64,000 nucleotides of DNA, taken from NCBI GenBank assembly GCA_028826165.1, contig JAPDFW010000058.1, forward strand, positions 496,001 to 560,000, read 5' to 3'. The translations under genes were made by a program, and so were the position numbers. Below the pieces are notes generated by a model, which saw nothing but the letters and a program-made list of their open reading frames with translations, was not told the DNA's origin and did no database searches. Below, piece by piece: positions 1 through 10,676 of the stretch. Each line of letters starts with the position of its first letter. Positions within the stretch are counted from its first letter, which is position 1. Source of the DNA: Anaeramoeba ignava. Its lineage: Eukaryota > Metamonada > Anaeramoebidae.

Positions 1-1833
1 TTTGGAGGGATTCGGGAATGTTTTGAAACGATTATCAAATTTGATCCAAATTTTTCAATCCAAAATCAAAAAAACGAAACACCACTTGATTTGGCCTTTT
101 TATCCAATTTTGATTTCGCAAAGCAGTTCCTTCTGCAGAAGAACGCACCACATCATATGAACATCAGCGATCTTCAGAAAGCAATCATCTTAGGGAATCT
201 TGAAGAAGCATTGAAAATCATCAATAATTCCAGTCTCGAAACCTTGGAGTTCAAGGACAAGTTAATGAATACAGCGGCTCACGATGCAGCGGGATATGGG
301 AGGTTTCCTTGTCTCAAGGCGCTTATAAATAAAGGCGTGAAAATTGACGAGAAGAATTCTGCTTCGCGAACACCGCTTTATCTGTCTGTCCTGAACAAGC
401 ATTTTGAATGTTTTGAAATTCTTATTCAAAATGGAGCAAAGGTATCAACACAGAACATTTATGGCTATAGTCCTCTACATCTTGCGGCCGAAGATTCGGG
501 ACATTCCGATTCTTTCCTCGAAACTCTTCTGAGCAACAAGGCAAATGTGGCCTTGCGTGATACTGATCAGATGACCCCGCTTCATTGCGCAAAAACCCCG
601 TCCAAAACTCGTCTTCTGCTAAAGTACGGCGCGGATCCTAACGCTACTGATATTTGCAATTTCGCTCCTATTCATTTCGCTGCAAAGAAAGGGGATCTTC
701 TCTCAATCAAAGAACTCATCTCTTTTGGATCCAAAATTTCCTTTACAAATTCCTTTATTTATCAACCAATTTCAATTTGCACTCTTAAAGGCAACTACAA
801 ATCCCTTAAATATCTTCTTTCTTGTCTAGAACAAAAAGAACTCAACAATTACATCGATATTGAAAATGAAAAAACCAAAAATATCATCGTTTTTGCTCTT
901 AAAAAAAATCATCCAAAATGTTTGAAATTTTTACTATCAAAATTTGTTAAAAAAATTTCATTGAAAAGAAAAACCTTTTTATTCCAACAAGCAATTATTT
1001 CCGAGTTTTACGAATGTGCTTATATCATCTCTAAAATAGAAACCCACGAAGAACCGCAATTAGATTCAAATCCTGAGGAATTCTATCATTTGTCGTGGGA
1101 ATTTTCACAAGATTTTCTTTGGCTGTTTAAAAACGGTTTGTTTTTTTCTGATTCAAAACTTGTTCTTCCAAAAAATAAGAAACAAAATCATCTTTCCAAA
1201 AAATCAGCCGAAGAAACAATTTCCTTTCCTGTTTTTAATGCATTGATTCAATCAAGAATTGGATTTGAAAAATTGGATCTTTTTTTGGAAATTTGCAAAC
1301 AATATAATTATCATATCATTAAAAACCTTTTGAAATTTATTTACACAGGAATCTTATTCCGTTCAAAACTGAAAACAGACGAAGATCAAACTCTTCGCGA
1401 AATTTCGAAAAAACTTGATTTTCCAATTCTTTCAAAAGTTCTTGATCAAAAAATTTTTTTCGATCAAACTATTTATGAAGATTTGGGAAAATTATTAAGA
1501 AAAGATTTGCCAGTTCAACATGATTTTTCAATTAAAGTCAATAATGATCCAAATCAAGTAATCGAGTGTCATAAATATATTCTTGCTTCAAGAAGTGAAC
1601 TTTTTCGAGGAATGTTCTTGAGTTTGAATGACCCTTCAAATTCTGCCCCTGATTTAAGTGAAAGAAGCTTTGATGCTGTTTATCAAGTTATTCAGTTTCT
1701 TTATACTGATAATCTTCAAACTAATGATCCAATTATTTTGGAAGAACTTTCTGATGCTGATTTGTATTATGGTTTATTTGGAAAATCTTTTAAAAATCAA
1801 TTTGAACAAAAAATTCAATTAAATGAAAAATAA
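1..1833 (+). CDS. Ankyrin-repeat BTB/POZ protein, 5' end outside window
   Basis: The frame is open from base 1, so the 5' end lies before the window; the visible part is 610 codons ending at TAA 1831-1833. The first ~300 residues are ankyrin repeats, seen as repeated NETPLDLA, SRTPLYLSVLNKHFECFEILI, YSPLHLAA and FAPIHFAAKKGD units. A BTB-like segment (NALIQSRIGFEKLDLF then LLKFIYTGILF) sits near residues 415-450. A clearer BTB fold (ECHKYILASRSELFRGMF, then VIQFLYTD) covers about the last 100 residues. In known families ankyrin repeats bind partner proteins and BTB domains dimerise or recruit Cullin-3, so a substrate-adaptor role is inferred. The first ~720 bases are clearly richer in G+C than the rest. 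No intron is seen in the visible part. Confidence 0.85.
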   Translation, partial: FGGIRECFETIIKFDPNFSIQNQKNETPLDLAFLSNFDFAKQFLLQKNAPHHMNISDLQKAIILGNLEEALKIINNSSLETLEFKDKLMNTAAHDAAGYGRFPCLKALINKGVKIDEKNSASRTPLYLSVLNKHFECFEILIQNGAKVSTQNIYGYSPLHLAAEDSGHSDSFLETLLSNKANVALRDTDQMTPLHCAKTPSKTRLLLKYGADPNATDICNFAPIHFAAKKGDLLSIKELISFGSKISFTNSFIYQPISICTLKGNYKSLKYLLSCLEQKELNNYIDIENEKTKNIIVFALKKNHPKCLKFLLSKFVKKISLKRKTFLFQQAIISEFYECAYIISKIETHEEPQLDSNPEEFYHLSWEFSQDFLWLFKNGLFFSDSKLVLPKNKKQNHLSKKSAEETISFPVFNALIQSRIGFEKLDLFLEICKQYNYHIIKNLLKFIYTGILFRSKLKTDEDQTLREISKKLDFPILSKVLDQKIFFDQTIYEDLGKLLRKDLPVQHDFSIKVNNDPNQVIECHKYILASRSELFRGMFLSLNDPSNSAPDLSERSFDAVYQVIQFLYTDNLQTNDPIILEELSDADLYYGLFGKSFKNQFEQKIQLNEK

Positions 1834-1860
1834 TTCCAAATAAAAAAAACTGAAAAATTT

Positions 1861-1888
1861 TTTTTTCATTTTTTTCTTTTTTTTTAAA
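1861..1888 (+). promoter_or_regulatory. TTTCATTTTT initiator-like element before the NRPS-like gene
   Basis: A TTTTTTCATTTTTTTC tract lies 13-28 bases before the ATG at 1889. The same short element recurs before almost all gene starts in the window (see findings). Function is inferred from position only. Confidence 0.45.
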
Positions 1889-4800
1889 ATGAATTCAAGT
1901 GTTAATTTTTGGAAAAAATCTTTTAAAAATGCAAAATTTATAAACTTTTCAGGAAATGAAATGAAAATTAAAATTAAACAAAATGAAAAAATATTTTTTA
2001 ACATTTTTCCTTTTTATTCATACAATTTAAATGAAGATTTCTTTAATAAACTTGGATATAATAAAGCTATCTCATGTTTATCAACTTTATATTTTTTGTT
2101 CTCTCGATTTTCCAATCAAAAGTCTTTGGTTTTCTTCTTTGAAAATGATGTGAAACAACAAGAAAACACAACAAATTATGAAATTGAACCATCACTTTTA
2201 AAAGTTGAAATGAATCAAACAAAAAATGAAATGATATTTAATAACATTCTTGAAGCAATTTCTGTGAAAATTAACGAGATTGATTTTGGTATTAAAATTC
2301 CATTTTCAAAATTTATGAAAAAGAAAGAAAACGTGAATGAAATCATTTTACCAACAAAAATACTTGTTGTTTTGACAAATCAATCTGTTGTTGAAAAAAT
2401 GAATGAAGACTCTCGATTTTATTATTTGGAGAAAGAAATTCAATCTGATTCAGAGAGAATTACTGAGGAAACAAAGATATGGGACAGTTCTAATTTTTTT
2501 GATTTAATTTTTGTATTTTCTGTTGAAAATTTAAATCAAAATGAAAATTTAAATCAAAATGAAAATGAAAATTCAATTTATCCTCAAAAAACTCATCTTG
2601 TTCTTTTTAAATCATCTAAATTCAGAGAAAATGCCATTTTGGTTCTTATTGAAAATTTCCAAGCAATTATACAAGCAATTTCAACACATCCAGATCCCAA
2701 AAATATCAAGATATTCCATTTCCCATTAATTTCAGGTGATTTGAAACTTGATTCAGGAAAAAATAAAATAAAAATGCAAGCAAAAGAGAAAAAATCAGAC
2801 AACAAACCACAGAACCAAAATATTTGGACAGTTTTTAAGGAACTTGCAAACAAAAATATAGACACAATTGCGCTCAAAGCTTTTGATGAGCAAATTCCTT
2901 ATTTTTTATTTTATCGACAAGCAGCAAAAATTTCAAGATTCATTAAAAATACAAAAAAATTATCAAAAGTGGCAATTGGTGTATCAATGCTTTGCAGTGT
3001 GGAAACAATCATCATAATTATGGGGATAATTGGATCAGGATGTTCTTATATTCCCATTGATCCACGGCATTCAACAAGACTTCTATACAAGATTTTGACA
3101 AAGAGCGAAATTCCACTTATTTTTACTGATGCAAAAACATTACCTGTTTTTACAAAAATTCGCAATGATTATCAAATTGAAAAATTAGATATTGTGAGTA
3201 TACCTTCCCAAGAAATGGAGCAAATGGGAAAGGAAGATGAATCAAAAAAAGATAAAGACAAATCAAAAAAAAATAAAGACAAATCAAACAAAAATCAAGA
3301 TTGTGCTGTCATTTTCTATTCATTCTCTACAACAGGAAAAATACGCGCTATTCAATATACTCACCAGCAAATCCTCACAAAATTCTCGAAAAACAATGAC
3401 TTGAATCAATTCCATAAGAAAAATGTTTGTGTTTATTCATCAATTTTCAACGAAAGATCTCTCATCGAAATTTTCGGAACAATTTTCCAACTTGGAACAA
3501 TTATACCTTTAAACAAAAGTCAAGTAGTAACACCAAGTTTCCGAGATGTTGTGGAAAAGATGAATATCCAAGCTGTGATGATTACAACATACTCATTCAC
3601 TAGAATAATTTACGAGGATTTTTCTTCAAATGAAGAAAAGAATGAAAAGCAAGATGAAAAATCAAAATCAACAAAATGGCCGTTTTCTCAATTAGATTTT
3701 TTATTAATTTATGGAGAACCTTTATTATATTCAACGTTTAGAGATTTTGTGGAAAAAAATCCAGAAAATTATTCAAATGAAAACAAAAATTTTGCATATT
3801 TTTGGATTGATCCAAAATTGCACATGGATTACAAATTTAAATCTTACTTTGGAAGACATTTTCACAGAACAGCGCTTGAAAATCAGAACAGAAAAAGTTG
3901 CTGAAAATATTAGTGTTGATGAAATTGCAAGTGTTTTCAAGGAAATGGAATTTTATCAATCGCTTTTCCAAACAACAACAGGATTTTTTCCTCTTGGAAA
4001 TCCATCACGAGGAACAAAAGTGTTTGTTCTAGACGACTTTTCCAACCCTGTACCGTTGGGAGTCAAAGGGACATTGCATATTTCTTCTGATTCTATTGGA
4101 ATTTCCAAATCTTTGAAAAGATCCAAAACTAAAGAGGATAATTTAGGGATATAAATTCAATTCTTTCACTGGGAAAATGGTATATCAAACAAACATGCAT
4201 GCGTGTATACTTCCTTCTGGAAAGCTTGAATTGCTGGAGTTCCTTGGTGATGATCCGAACATTGTGTATATTGGCGATGATCTGGTTCAAATCAAAACGG
4301 TCGAAAATATTCTCCAAAAACATCCTTTGATTTCTCGAGTTTGCGTTGTTGTTCGAGAAAAGGAAAACGTTTTAAACAGGAGAATGATTGCGTATCTTGT
4401 TCCAAAAACTCAAGCAATCCCGTCTTCTCATGAAATTGATCATTTTTTAAAGGGATATCTTCCTTCTCATTTCATTCCAAATTCATATGTTTTTTTGGAT
4501 AGAAATTTGGTGTATTCAAACGAGAAATTCGATCTTCGAGAGTTCGTTAAAGGAAATGTAACAGGAATGAATCGAGAAAGATTCACAGAGATTGACTATC
4601 CAGCGAGATTACTTCCTGAGAATGAAATTGAGGAGAATTTGTGCCAATTATTTGCATCAATTCTGAAATTAGATCGTGTTTATACTTCAGATAATTTCTT
4701 CTCTTTAGGAGGTGATTCAATCACGGCCGCAAGATTAATTGCGAAGATGAATCAAATGGGATACAATAATATTACCTGGACAACTTTATTCACATATCCG

Positions 4801-7800
4801 ACAATCTACAATCTGGCGCAATTTATTGGCGAAACATTTGGGAATTTCAGTGAAAAATACATTTTATCATCAAGTCAAAAAAGAATATTCCAAAAAAACA
4901 TACTTGAATTGGATCCTCCAAATTACATTGTGAAAATCAAACCCATTGTCCAAAGTCCTGTTAATTTCAATCTCTTTCTTCGCGCTGTTGAAATCATGAT
5001 CCACCAACACGATATTTTCCGTGTTTATTTTGATAATATGGAGCCTAAAAGTATTGGAAAAGATCTGAAAAGATCACTTTTTTACAGTGAAATTTGCATT
5101 TCTTCTGAAACAACAAACATTCGCAAAGAGATTGCAAATACAATCAATGAGATTTCAAGGAACATGCAGATCGAAAAGGGTCCACTTTTCCAAGTTGTGT
5201 CTTTTTTTGTGCAAGAAAAAGAGCTTTTTAACATTTTCTTGATTTTCCACAAATTGATATTTGATTTGAAATCAATTAAACAATTTTTGAAATCATTGCA
5301 AACAATATATTTGAAGTTATTTAACAGCGATGAAACAGAGCAAGTGCGGATGGAGTCAACATACTATTATCAATGGGTTCACATTGAGTCAAACTCAGCA
5401 ATCCCAATTTCTTCATTCCGCTATTGGAAGCACATTGCCGATCTCTGCAAATCAAGCGATGTTCTGCTTCCTTTTGATAAAAATGCTGATCCCATTCGAA
5501 ATCGAATTGCAAATTCAGTTAAATTGTCGATTCCCAAAGAATCAACACAAACAGTATTTCGAGATGTTTGTCGTGCAAAAGGATCCGAACTGCATGATCT
5601 TTTTGCTGCTGCTTTGGTTATGGAGCTTTATAAATGGAGCCGAAAAGAAAGCTTTCTTTTGCATCTTGTTGAAAATGGGGAAAAATCAACAACGATCCAA
5701 AAATCAGTATTAGGGCCAAGTGAGAATATTATCCCCATTTTTATTCAATTAGACCAGTATTTATTGGAAAACGCAACAAATCCCTTCGCTTTTCTTTCCG
5801 TTATCAAAAATCAATCAAGAATAAGTCGATTGCACATCCAAGCTCTCAATAAGATTCTTTATTATATCAACGAAGAAGTCATTTTGGATGACTATACATC
5901 AATGGAATTGACAGAGAATCAACCCAAATCAATCGATAACCAAGCTGTTGTTGAAGATATCTCTCAAAATGTCTCTGAAATACAAACACAAGAAAAGGAA
6001 ATCTCGATCCTTTCTTCTTCGGATGAAGAAAACGTTATGGAAGCGCAAAAAATATCGCGATTCCAAATCAAAAAACTTTCTTCTCTCAAAAATTCCGTGA
6101 TCCAAATGCAATTTCTCGGAAACATTGATTTCACTTGGTTTTCACTTGGAAAAGTATCACTCAAGCAAATCACCTCGAGTGACTTGAGTTTCCGTCTAAA
6201 TCAGCAAAGATTCCAAATTGAAAAACCTTATTGGATCCAAATATTCTCTTTCCTTCATAACGGTTCACTCCATTTCAAGTTTCTTTTTGATCAGGATAAA
6301 ATCAGCACTCAAGTAATGAAATCGTTGTCAAGAAAGACTTTGAAAACAACTGTGAAAATTGCAAAAATTCTCTCTGCAAAAAAACCACAAATTTTTCAAC
6401 TCAAAATGAGAGCAGATCACTTTCCGTTCACAAAATATTTGACAGATAGTGCTGTTGAAAAAATCACCACAAAGGATCCTTTAATCACAAATATTTTCCC
6501 TCCGCTTTCTGGATATCGAGATGGCATTCGCCACTTGCTCTCATTTGGTGATGTCCCAAGAGACTCGCAAACACGGCTCAAATATCATTCCAAACAATTC
6601 CATGTTGATTTTTCCGATCCAAATTTTGATCATAAAATTTTCCACAAATCAATGATTTATTTTATTCTCCATAAATGCCCATTTTTGTGCAGTTATTTTA
6701 TTCCAAACCCAAATAAACCACGAAAAGCGCTTCAAATCACGCGATCCAAAATTAAAATCCCGTCTCGATTTCTTTCCCTTTCTTCTGGACTCAACCCCCA
6801 ACAAAAAGAACAAGCCAAAAAGAGAATACTGAAAGAAGAGTATGAAACGGATTTTGATTTATCTGAACCGCCGCTTTTGAGAATAGCCATTATAAAAACA
6901 AATCAAAATAACAGCTATGTGCTGGTTTTCACTTTCGAACCTTTTCTATTCGATCTCTGGTCAATTCCACTTTTGATTCAAGGAATTTTCCAGAAATACA
7001 ACAAATTTGTGATTGAATATCAAAAATCACACAGTCTTGATTTTTTGGTTCAAAAGAAAATCAAAGACGTTCATGATCATAAAAACCTTCATTTTATCAA
7101 CAAACTCTCGCAATTTGAACAAAATTTATCGCTTGAAAATTCAAGAGAATTTTTCCAAACTCTTCTTATTGGGATCAACTTTAATTTTCTTTACACTTCA
7201 AAGAGAATCACTGATAAAAGATTTCGGCGAGCGCAACATCGGGAAACAAATGAACAAGAAAACCACGATAAAGACAAAGATAAAGACAAAAACACGCAAA
7301 AGGAACCAAAATATCAACCAAAAATTTCATTTACTCGATTGGATTTTTTGCAACGAGACATTTCGGGACAAATTCCTTATGATCCAGAGCTTTTCCGCGA
7401 AATATCAAGCACAATCAGCGGAAACAAACACAAGCAAATCACGGAATTTCTCCAAAAAAACAAACTCACATTGAATACACTTGTGCATTTTATTTGGGGA
7501 TTGAATTTGTTTCTTTCATCAGGAAAAGAAGACATACATTTTGGATCGGTTTTTTCAGGAAGATCACCGGAATTAGGGACAAAAAGCGAGACAACAATCG
7601 GATATTTTGAGCAAGTTCTTCCTTTCCGATTGATATTCAAAAGCGAATACAATATTTTGGAGCATCTTGAAAAAACACAGTTTGGATTAGTAAAATTACG
7701 AGAAATGACAAACACAACAATAACAAAAATTCGCAAGTGGTGCTCGCTTCCCAAAAATCAGTATCTCTTCGAAGCGGGTGTTATTTCCCTTCACCAGTTC

Positions 7801-8508
7801 CCCAAAGACACAATGCTCTCGCCGATCGACATTTGCGATGATAAGTATCGTCTTCTTTTTCCGATCAGCAAAATCACGAAACTGCAAATCAAAATTTCCG
7901 AATTCCATGTTTTTGATTCTTTTCGTCATCCGTTGACTGTTTTTGTGCAACCCTCCAAAGAAGCAATTCTAATTCGTCTTGTTTACTTCCAAAACAACTT
8001 CGATGAGAAAATTATCACCAATTTATTCGAGCAATTCATAAGCATTTTTCTTCTTTTTGGAATTGAACAAAATTCCGAATTTGAGAAAATGACGATCCAA
8101 AAATTCATTCAATTTTTCCGCGAGCAGAACACAAAAATGGAACAAAACGAAGTGAATCAAACCGTGAAAAAGCCGTTGAGAAAATCGAAAAATGTTCCTA
8201 AATTCGATCCACAAAAAGTTCTCAAAACAGGATATTTAACAAAACAAGGAGGATCGGGTATTTCAATGAATTGGAGAAAGCGTTGGTTTGTTCTTTCTGC
8301 TGATAAGTGTCTTATTTATTTCAAATCCAAAAATACTACTCATTCAAGTGGTGTTATTCCGTTGCAAGATTCTCAAGTGGAAGAAGTTCCAAATCACAAA
8401 AAGAAAAACTGTTTCAAAATTGTTACAAGATATCGAACTTATTTAATTTTTGCTGAATCTCAATCTGTTGCTCTTGATTGGATTAATTCTATTAAAAAAG
8501 TTTTATAA
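1889..8508 (+). CDS. NRPS-like multidomain protein (partial C, A, carrier, C, C) with C-terminal PH domain; two frame breaks
   Basis: Three consecutive frames (1889-3904, about 3711-4154, about 4147-8508) join at two +1 shifts into ~2,200 residues. Domains in order: the C-terminal half of a condensation domain (WKKSF start, residues 1-290); an adenylation domain (3301-3365 holds YSFSTTGKIRAIQYTH, matching the A3 core); its small subdomain after 4147 (SGKLELLEFLGDD; NEKFDLREF keeps the A10-type Lys); a carrier domain with intact LGGDSI, phosphopantetheine Ser codon 4717-4719; two condensation domains (~4855-6380 and ~6480-8140); and a PH domain from ~8215 (GYLTKQGG, NWRKRWFVL, final W). Key residues are lost: the HHxxxDG motif reads HKLIFDL in one C domain and EPFLFDL in the next, and the TGD of A7 reads TNM. 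It may be a non-catalytic or altered synthetase directed to membranes. No partner biosynthetic genes are adjacent. The domain identities are firm; activity is unknown. Confidence 0.8.
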
Positions 8509-8552
8509 GAAGAACAATTTTTTCAAATAAAAATTTAATAAATTTCGAAATT

Positions 8553-8642
8553 TATTTTTTTCATTTTTCATTTTTCATTTTTATTATTTTTATTATTATT
8601 ATTATTTTTATTATTATTTTTATTATTATTATTATTTTTATT
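8553..8642 (+). promoter_or_regulatory. Upstream region of the EF-hand gene with repeated TTTTTCATTT and (ATT)n
   Basis: Three TTTTTCATT copies followed by an (ATT)/(ATTTTT) microsatellite lie directly before the ATG at 8643. The TTTCATTTTT element matches those before other genes. Confidence 0.4.
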
Positions 8643-10260
8643 ATGGAATTATCACAACAAATTTTACAAGATCTTCATTTAGCTTTTCAATTATTTGATT
8701 TTGATTCTGATGTTTGTTTTAAATTTATATTATTTTATTTTCCAAAAATTAATAAATTATAAAAAATTAATTTAGAATTTAATTTCTGTAAATGATTTTG
8801 AAAAACTTATTCGTGGTCTTGGTTTAACTCCAACTAATAAAGAGATGCAAGATTTTATTGTATTTAAAAAAGAAAAACAACAATAAAAACAAATTTATTT
8901 ATTTCCAAATTTTTTTTAGAAACAAAGAAAGTAAAAAAAAAATTTTCAAAACAATTATTTTTATTTTTTAAAAATTATTTTATTTTTTGAGAAGAGAAGG
9001 ATTTGATTTTGATTCTTTTCTTCAAGTTTATATACATTTAGCTAAAAACCAAAAACAAAATGAATTAGATTTACAAGAAATGTTTAAAGATTTTGAAGTA
9101 AATTTTTAAAATTCATTTATACAATTAAAACAAAATTCATTTACAAAATTCATTTATACAATTAAAACAAAATTCATTTATACAATTAAAACAAAATTCA
9201 TTTAAAATTCATTTATAAAATTAAAACAAAATTCATTTATACAATTAATTTAAAATTCATTTATAAAATTAAAACAAAATTCATTTACAAAATTAATTTA
9301 AAATTCATTTATAAAATTAAAACAAAATTCATTTATAAAATTCATTTAAAAATTCATTTATAAAATTAAAACAAAATTCATTTATAAAATTAAAACAAAA
9401 TTCATTTATAAAATTCATTTACAAAATTCATTTATAAAATTAAAACAAAATTCATTTATAAAATTAAAACAAAATTAATTTATAAAATTAAAATAAAATT
9501 CATTTATAAAATTAATTTAAAATTCATTTACAAAATTAAAACAAAATTCATTTACAAAATTAAAACAAAATTAATTTATAAAATTAAAACAAAATTCATT
9601 TATAAAATTAAAACAAAATTAATTTATAAAATTAATTTAAAATTCATTTATAAAATTAATTTAAAATTCATTTATAAAATTAAAACAAAATTCATTTACA
9701 AAAATTTAATTTATAAAATTCATTTATAAAATTAAAAACCAAAATTCATTTATAAAATTAATTAATAAAATTCATTTATAAAATTAAAACAAAATTCATT
9801 TATAAAATTAATTTATAAAATTAAATCAAAATTCATTTATAAAATTAAAACAAAATTCATTTATACAATTAATTTAAAATTCATTTATAAAATTAAAACA
9901 AAATTCATTTATAAAATTAATTTAAAATTCATTTATAAAATTAAAACAAAATTCATTTATAAAATTAATTTAAAAATTCATTTATAAAATTAAAACAAAA
10001 TTAAAACAAAATTCATTTAAAATTCATTTATAAAATTAAAACAAAATTAGATTTTTAAAAATTTAAAAATTTTTATAAAACATCTAAACAAAATTCATTT
10101 ACAAAATTCATTTATAAAATTCATTTACAAAATTAAAACAAAATTCGATATAAAAATATTCTTCCAAAAATGATTAATTTTAAATAATTTTTCTTTCCGA
10201 TTAAGTTAGAACTTGAAAATTTTTAAGAATTTTATTACATCTATTGAATTTATCCAATGA
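8643..10260 (+). CDS. EF-hand protein, myosin essential light chain/calmodulin-like; 3' end uncertain
   Basis: Exons 8643-8711, 8776-8859, 8920-8930 (11 bases) and 8992-9097 join in frame across GT-AG introns of 60-64 bp. The product has a first EF-hand (QLFDFDSD then NLISVNDFEKLI; the Ca-loop is split by intron 1), then RGLGLTPTNKEMQDFI and FDFDSFLQVYIHLAKN. The LGxxPTNxE helix and the FDxFL-(x)5-AKN spacing resemble myosin essential light chains more than calmodulin. After 9097 either translation reads through to TAA 9107-9109 (~93 aa), or a 1.1-kb repeat-filled intron (9098-10209) leads to a last exon, 10210-10260, that adds only 16 residues. No canonical second EF lobe was found either way, so the gene may be truncated. 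The 3' limit is the weak part of this call. Confidence 0.6.
9098..10209 (+). repeat. Degenerate ~22-bp tandem repeat array in putative terminal intron
   Basis: About 1 kb made of variants of AAATTCATTTATAAAATTAA. It starts with a GT donor after the EF-hand exon and ends at TTAG 10206-10209. Nothing protein-like was found inside it. Confidence 0.75.
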
Positions 10261-10359
10261 AGAATTTGGAAATCAATTTTCCAAAAATTAATTTTAACAA
10301 ATTTTTAAACTTTGAATTTAAATTTTTCTTTTTAAATTTTTAACTTTTAATTTTTAATT

Positions 10360-10620
10360 TTTAATTTAACAAATGAATTTAACAAATCAATTTAACAAAT
10401 CAATTTAACAAATCAATTTAACAAATCAATTTAACAAATCAATTTAACAAATCAATTTAACAAATCAATTTAAACTTGAATTTAACAAATTAATTTAACA
10501 AATCAATTTAAACTTGAATTTAACAAATCAATTTAACAAATTAATTTAACAAATCAATTTAACAAATCAATTTAACAAATCAATTTAAACTTGAATTTAA
10601 CAAATCAATTTAATTACTTT
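10360..10620. repeat. 13-bp tandem repeat (AACAAATCAATTT)
   Basis: Roughly 18 near-perfect copies of AACAAATCAATTT, with a few AACTTGAATTT variants, lie 3' of the DNAAF11 gene. No gene is seen in the flanking 10261-10676 stretch. Confidence 0.85.
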
Positions 10621-10676
10621 AGAGTTGATCAAATTATTAACTCAAAAATGATAATTTCCAAAAGAATATTTGTTTT

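Noticed and set aside
3890-3915. A 17-bp intron GTTGCTGAAAATATTAG to explain the first NRPS frame break
   Set aside because: Far shorter than any other intron here (smallest ~39 bp), and the sequence reads as plausible coding in the downstream frame.
1889-8508. Bacterial NRPS gene cluster or contamination
   Set aside because: Single gene among intron-bearing eukaryotic genes, with the local AT bias, a PH domain and the local initiator-like element; no tailoring genes nearby.
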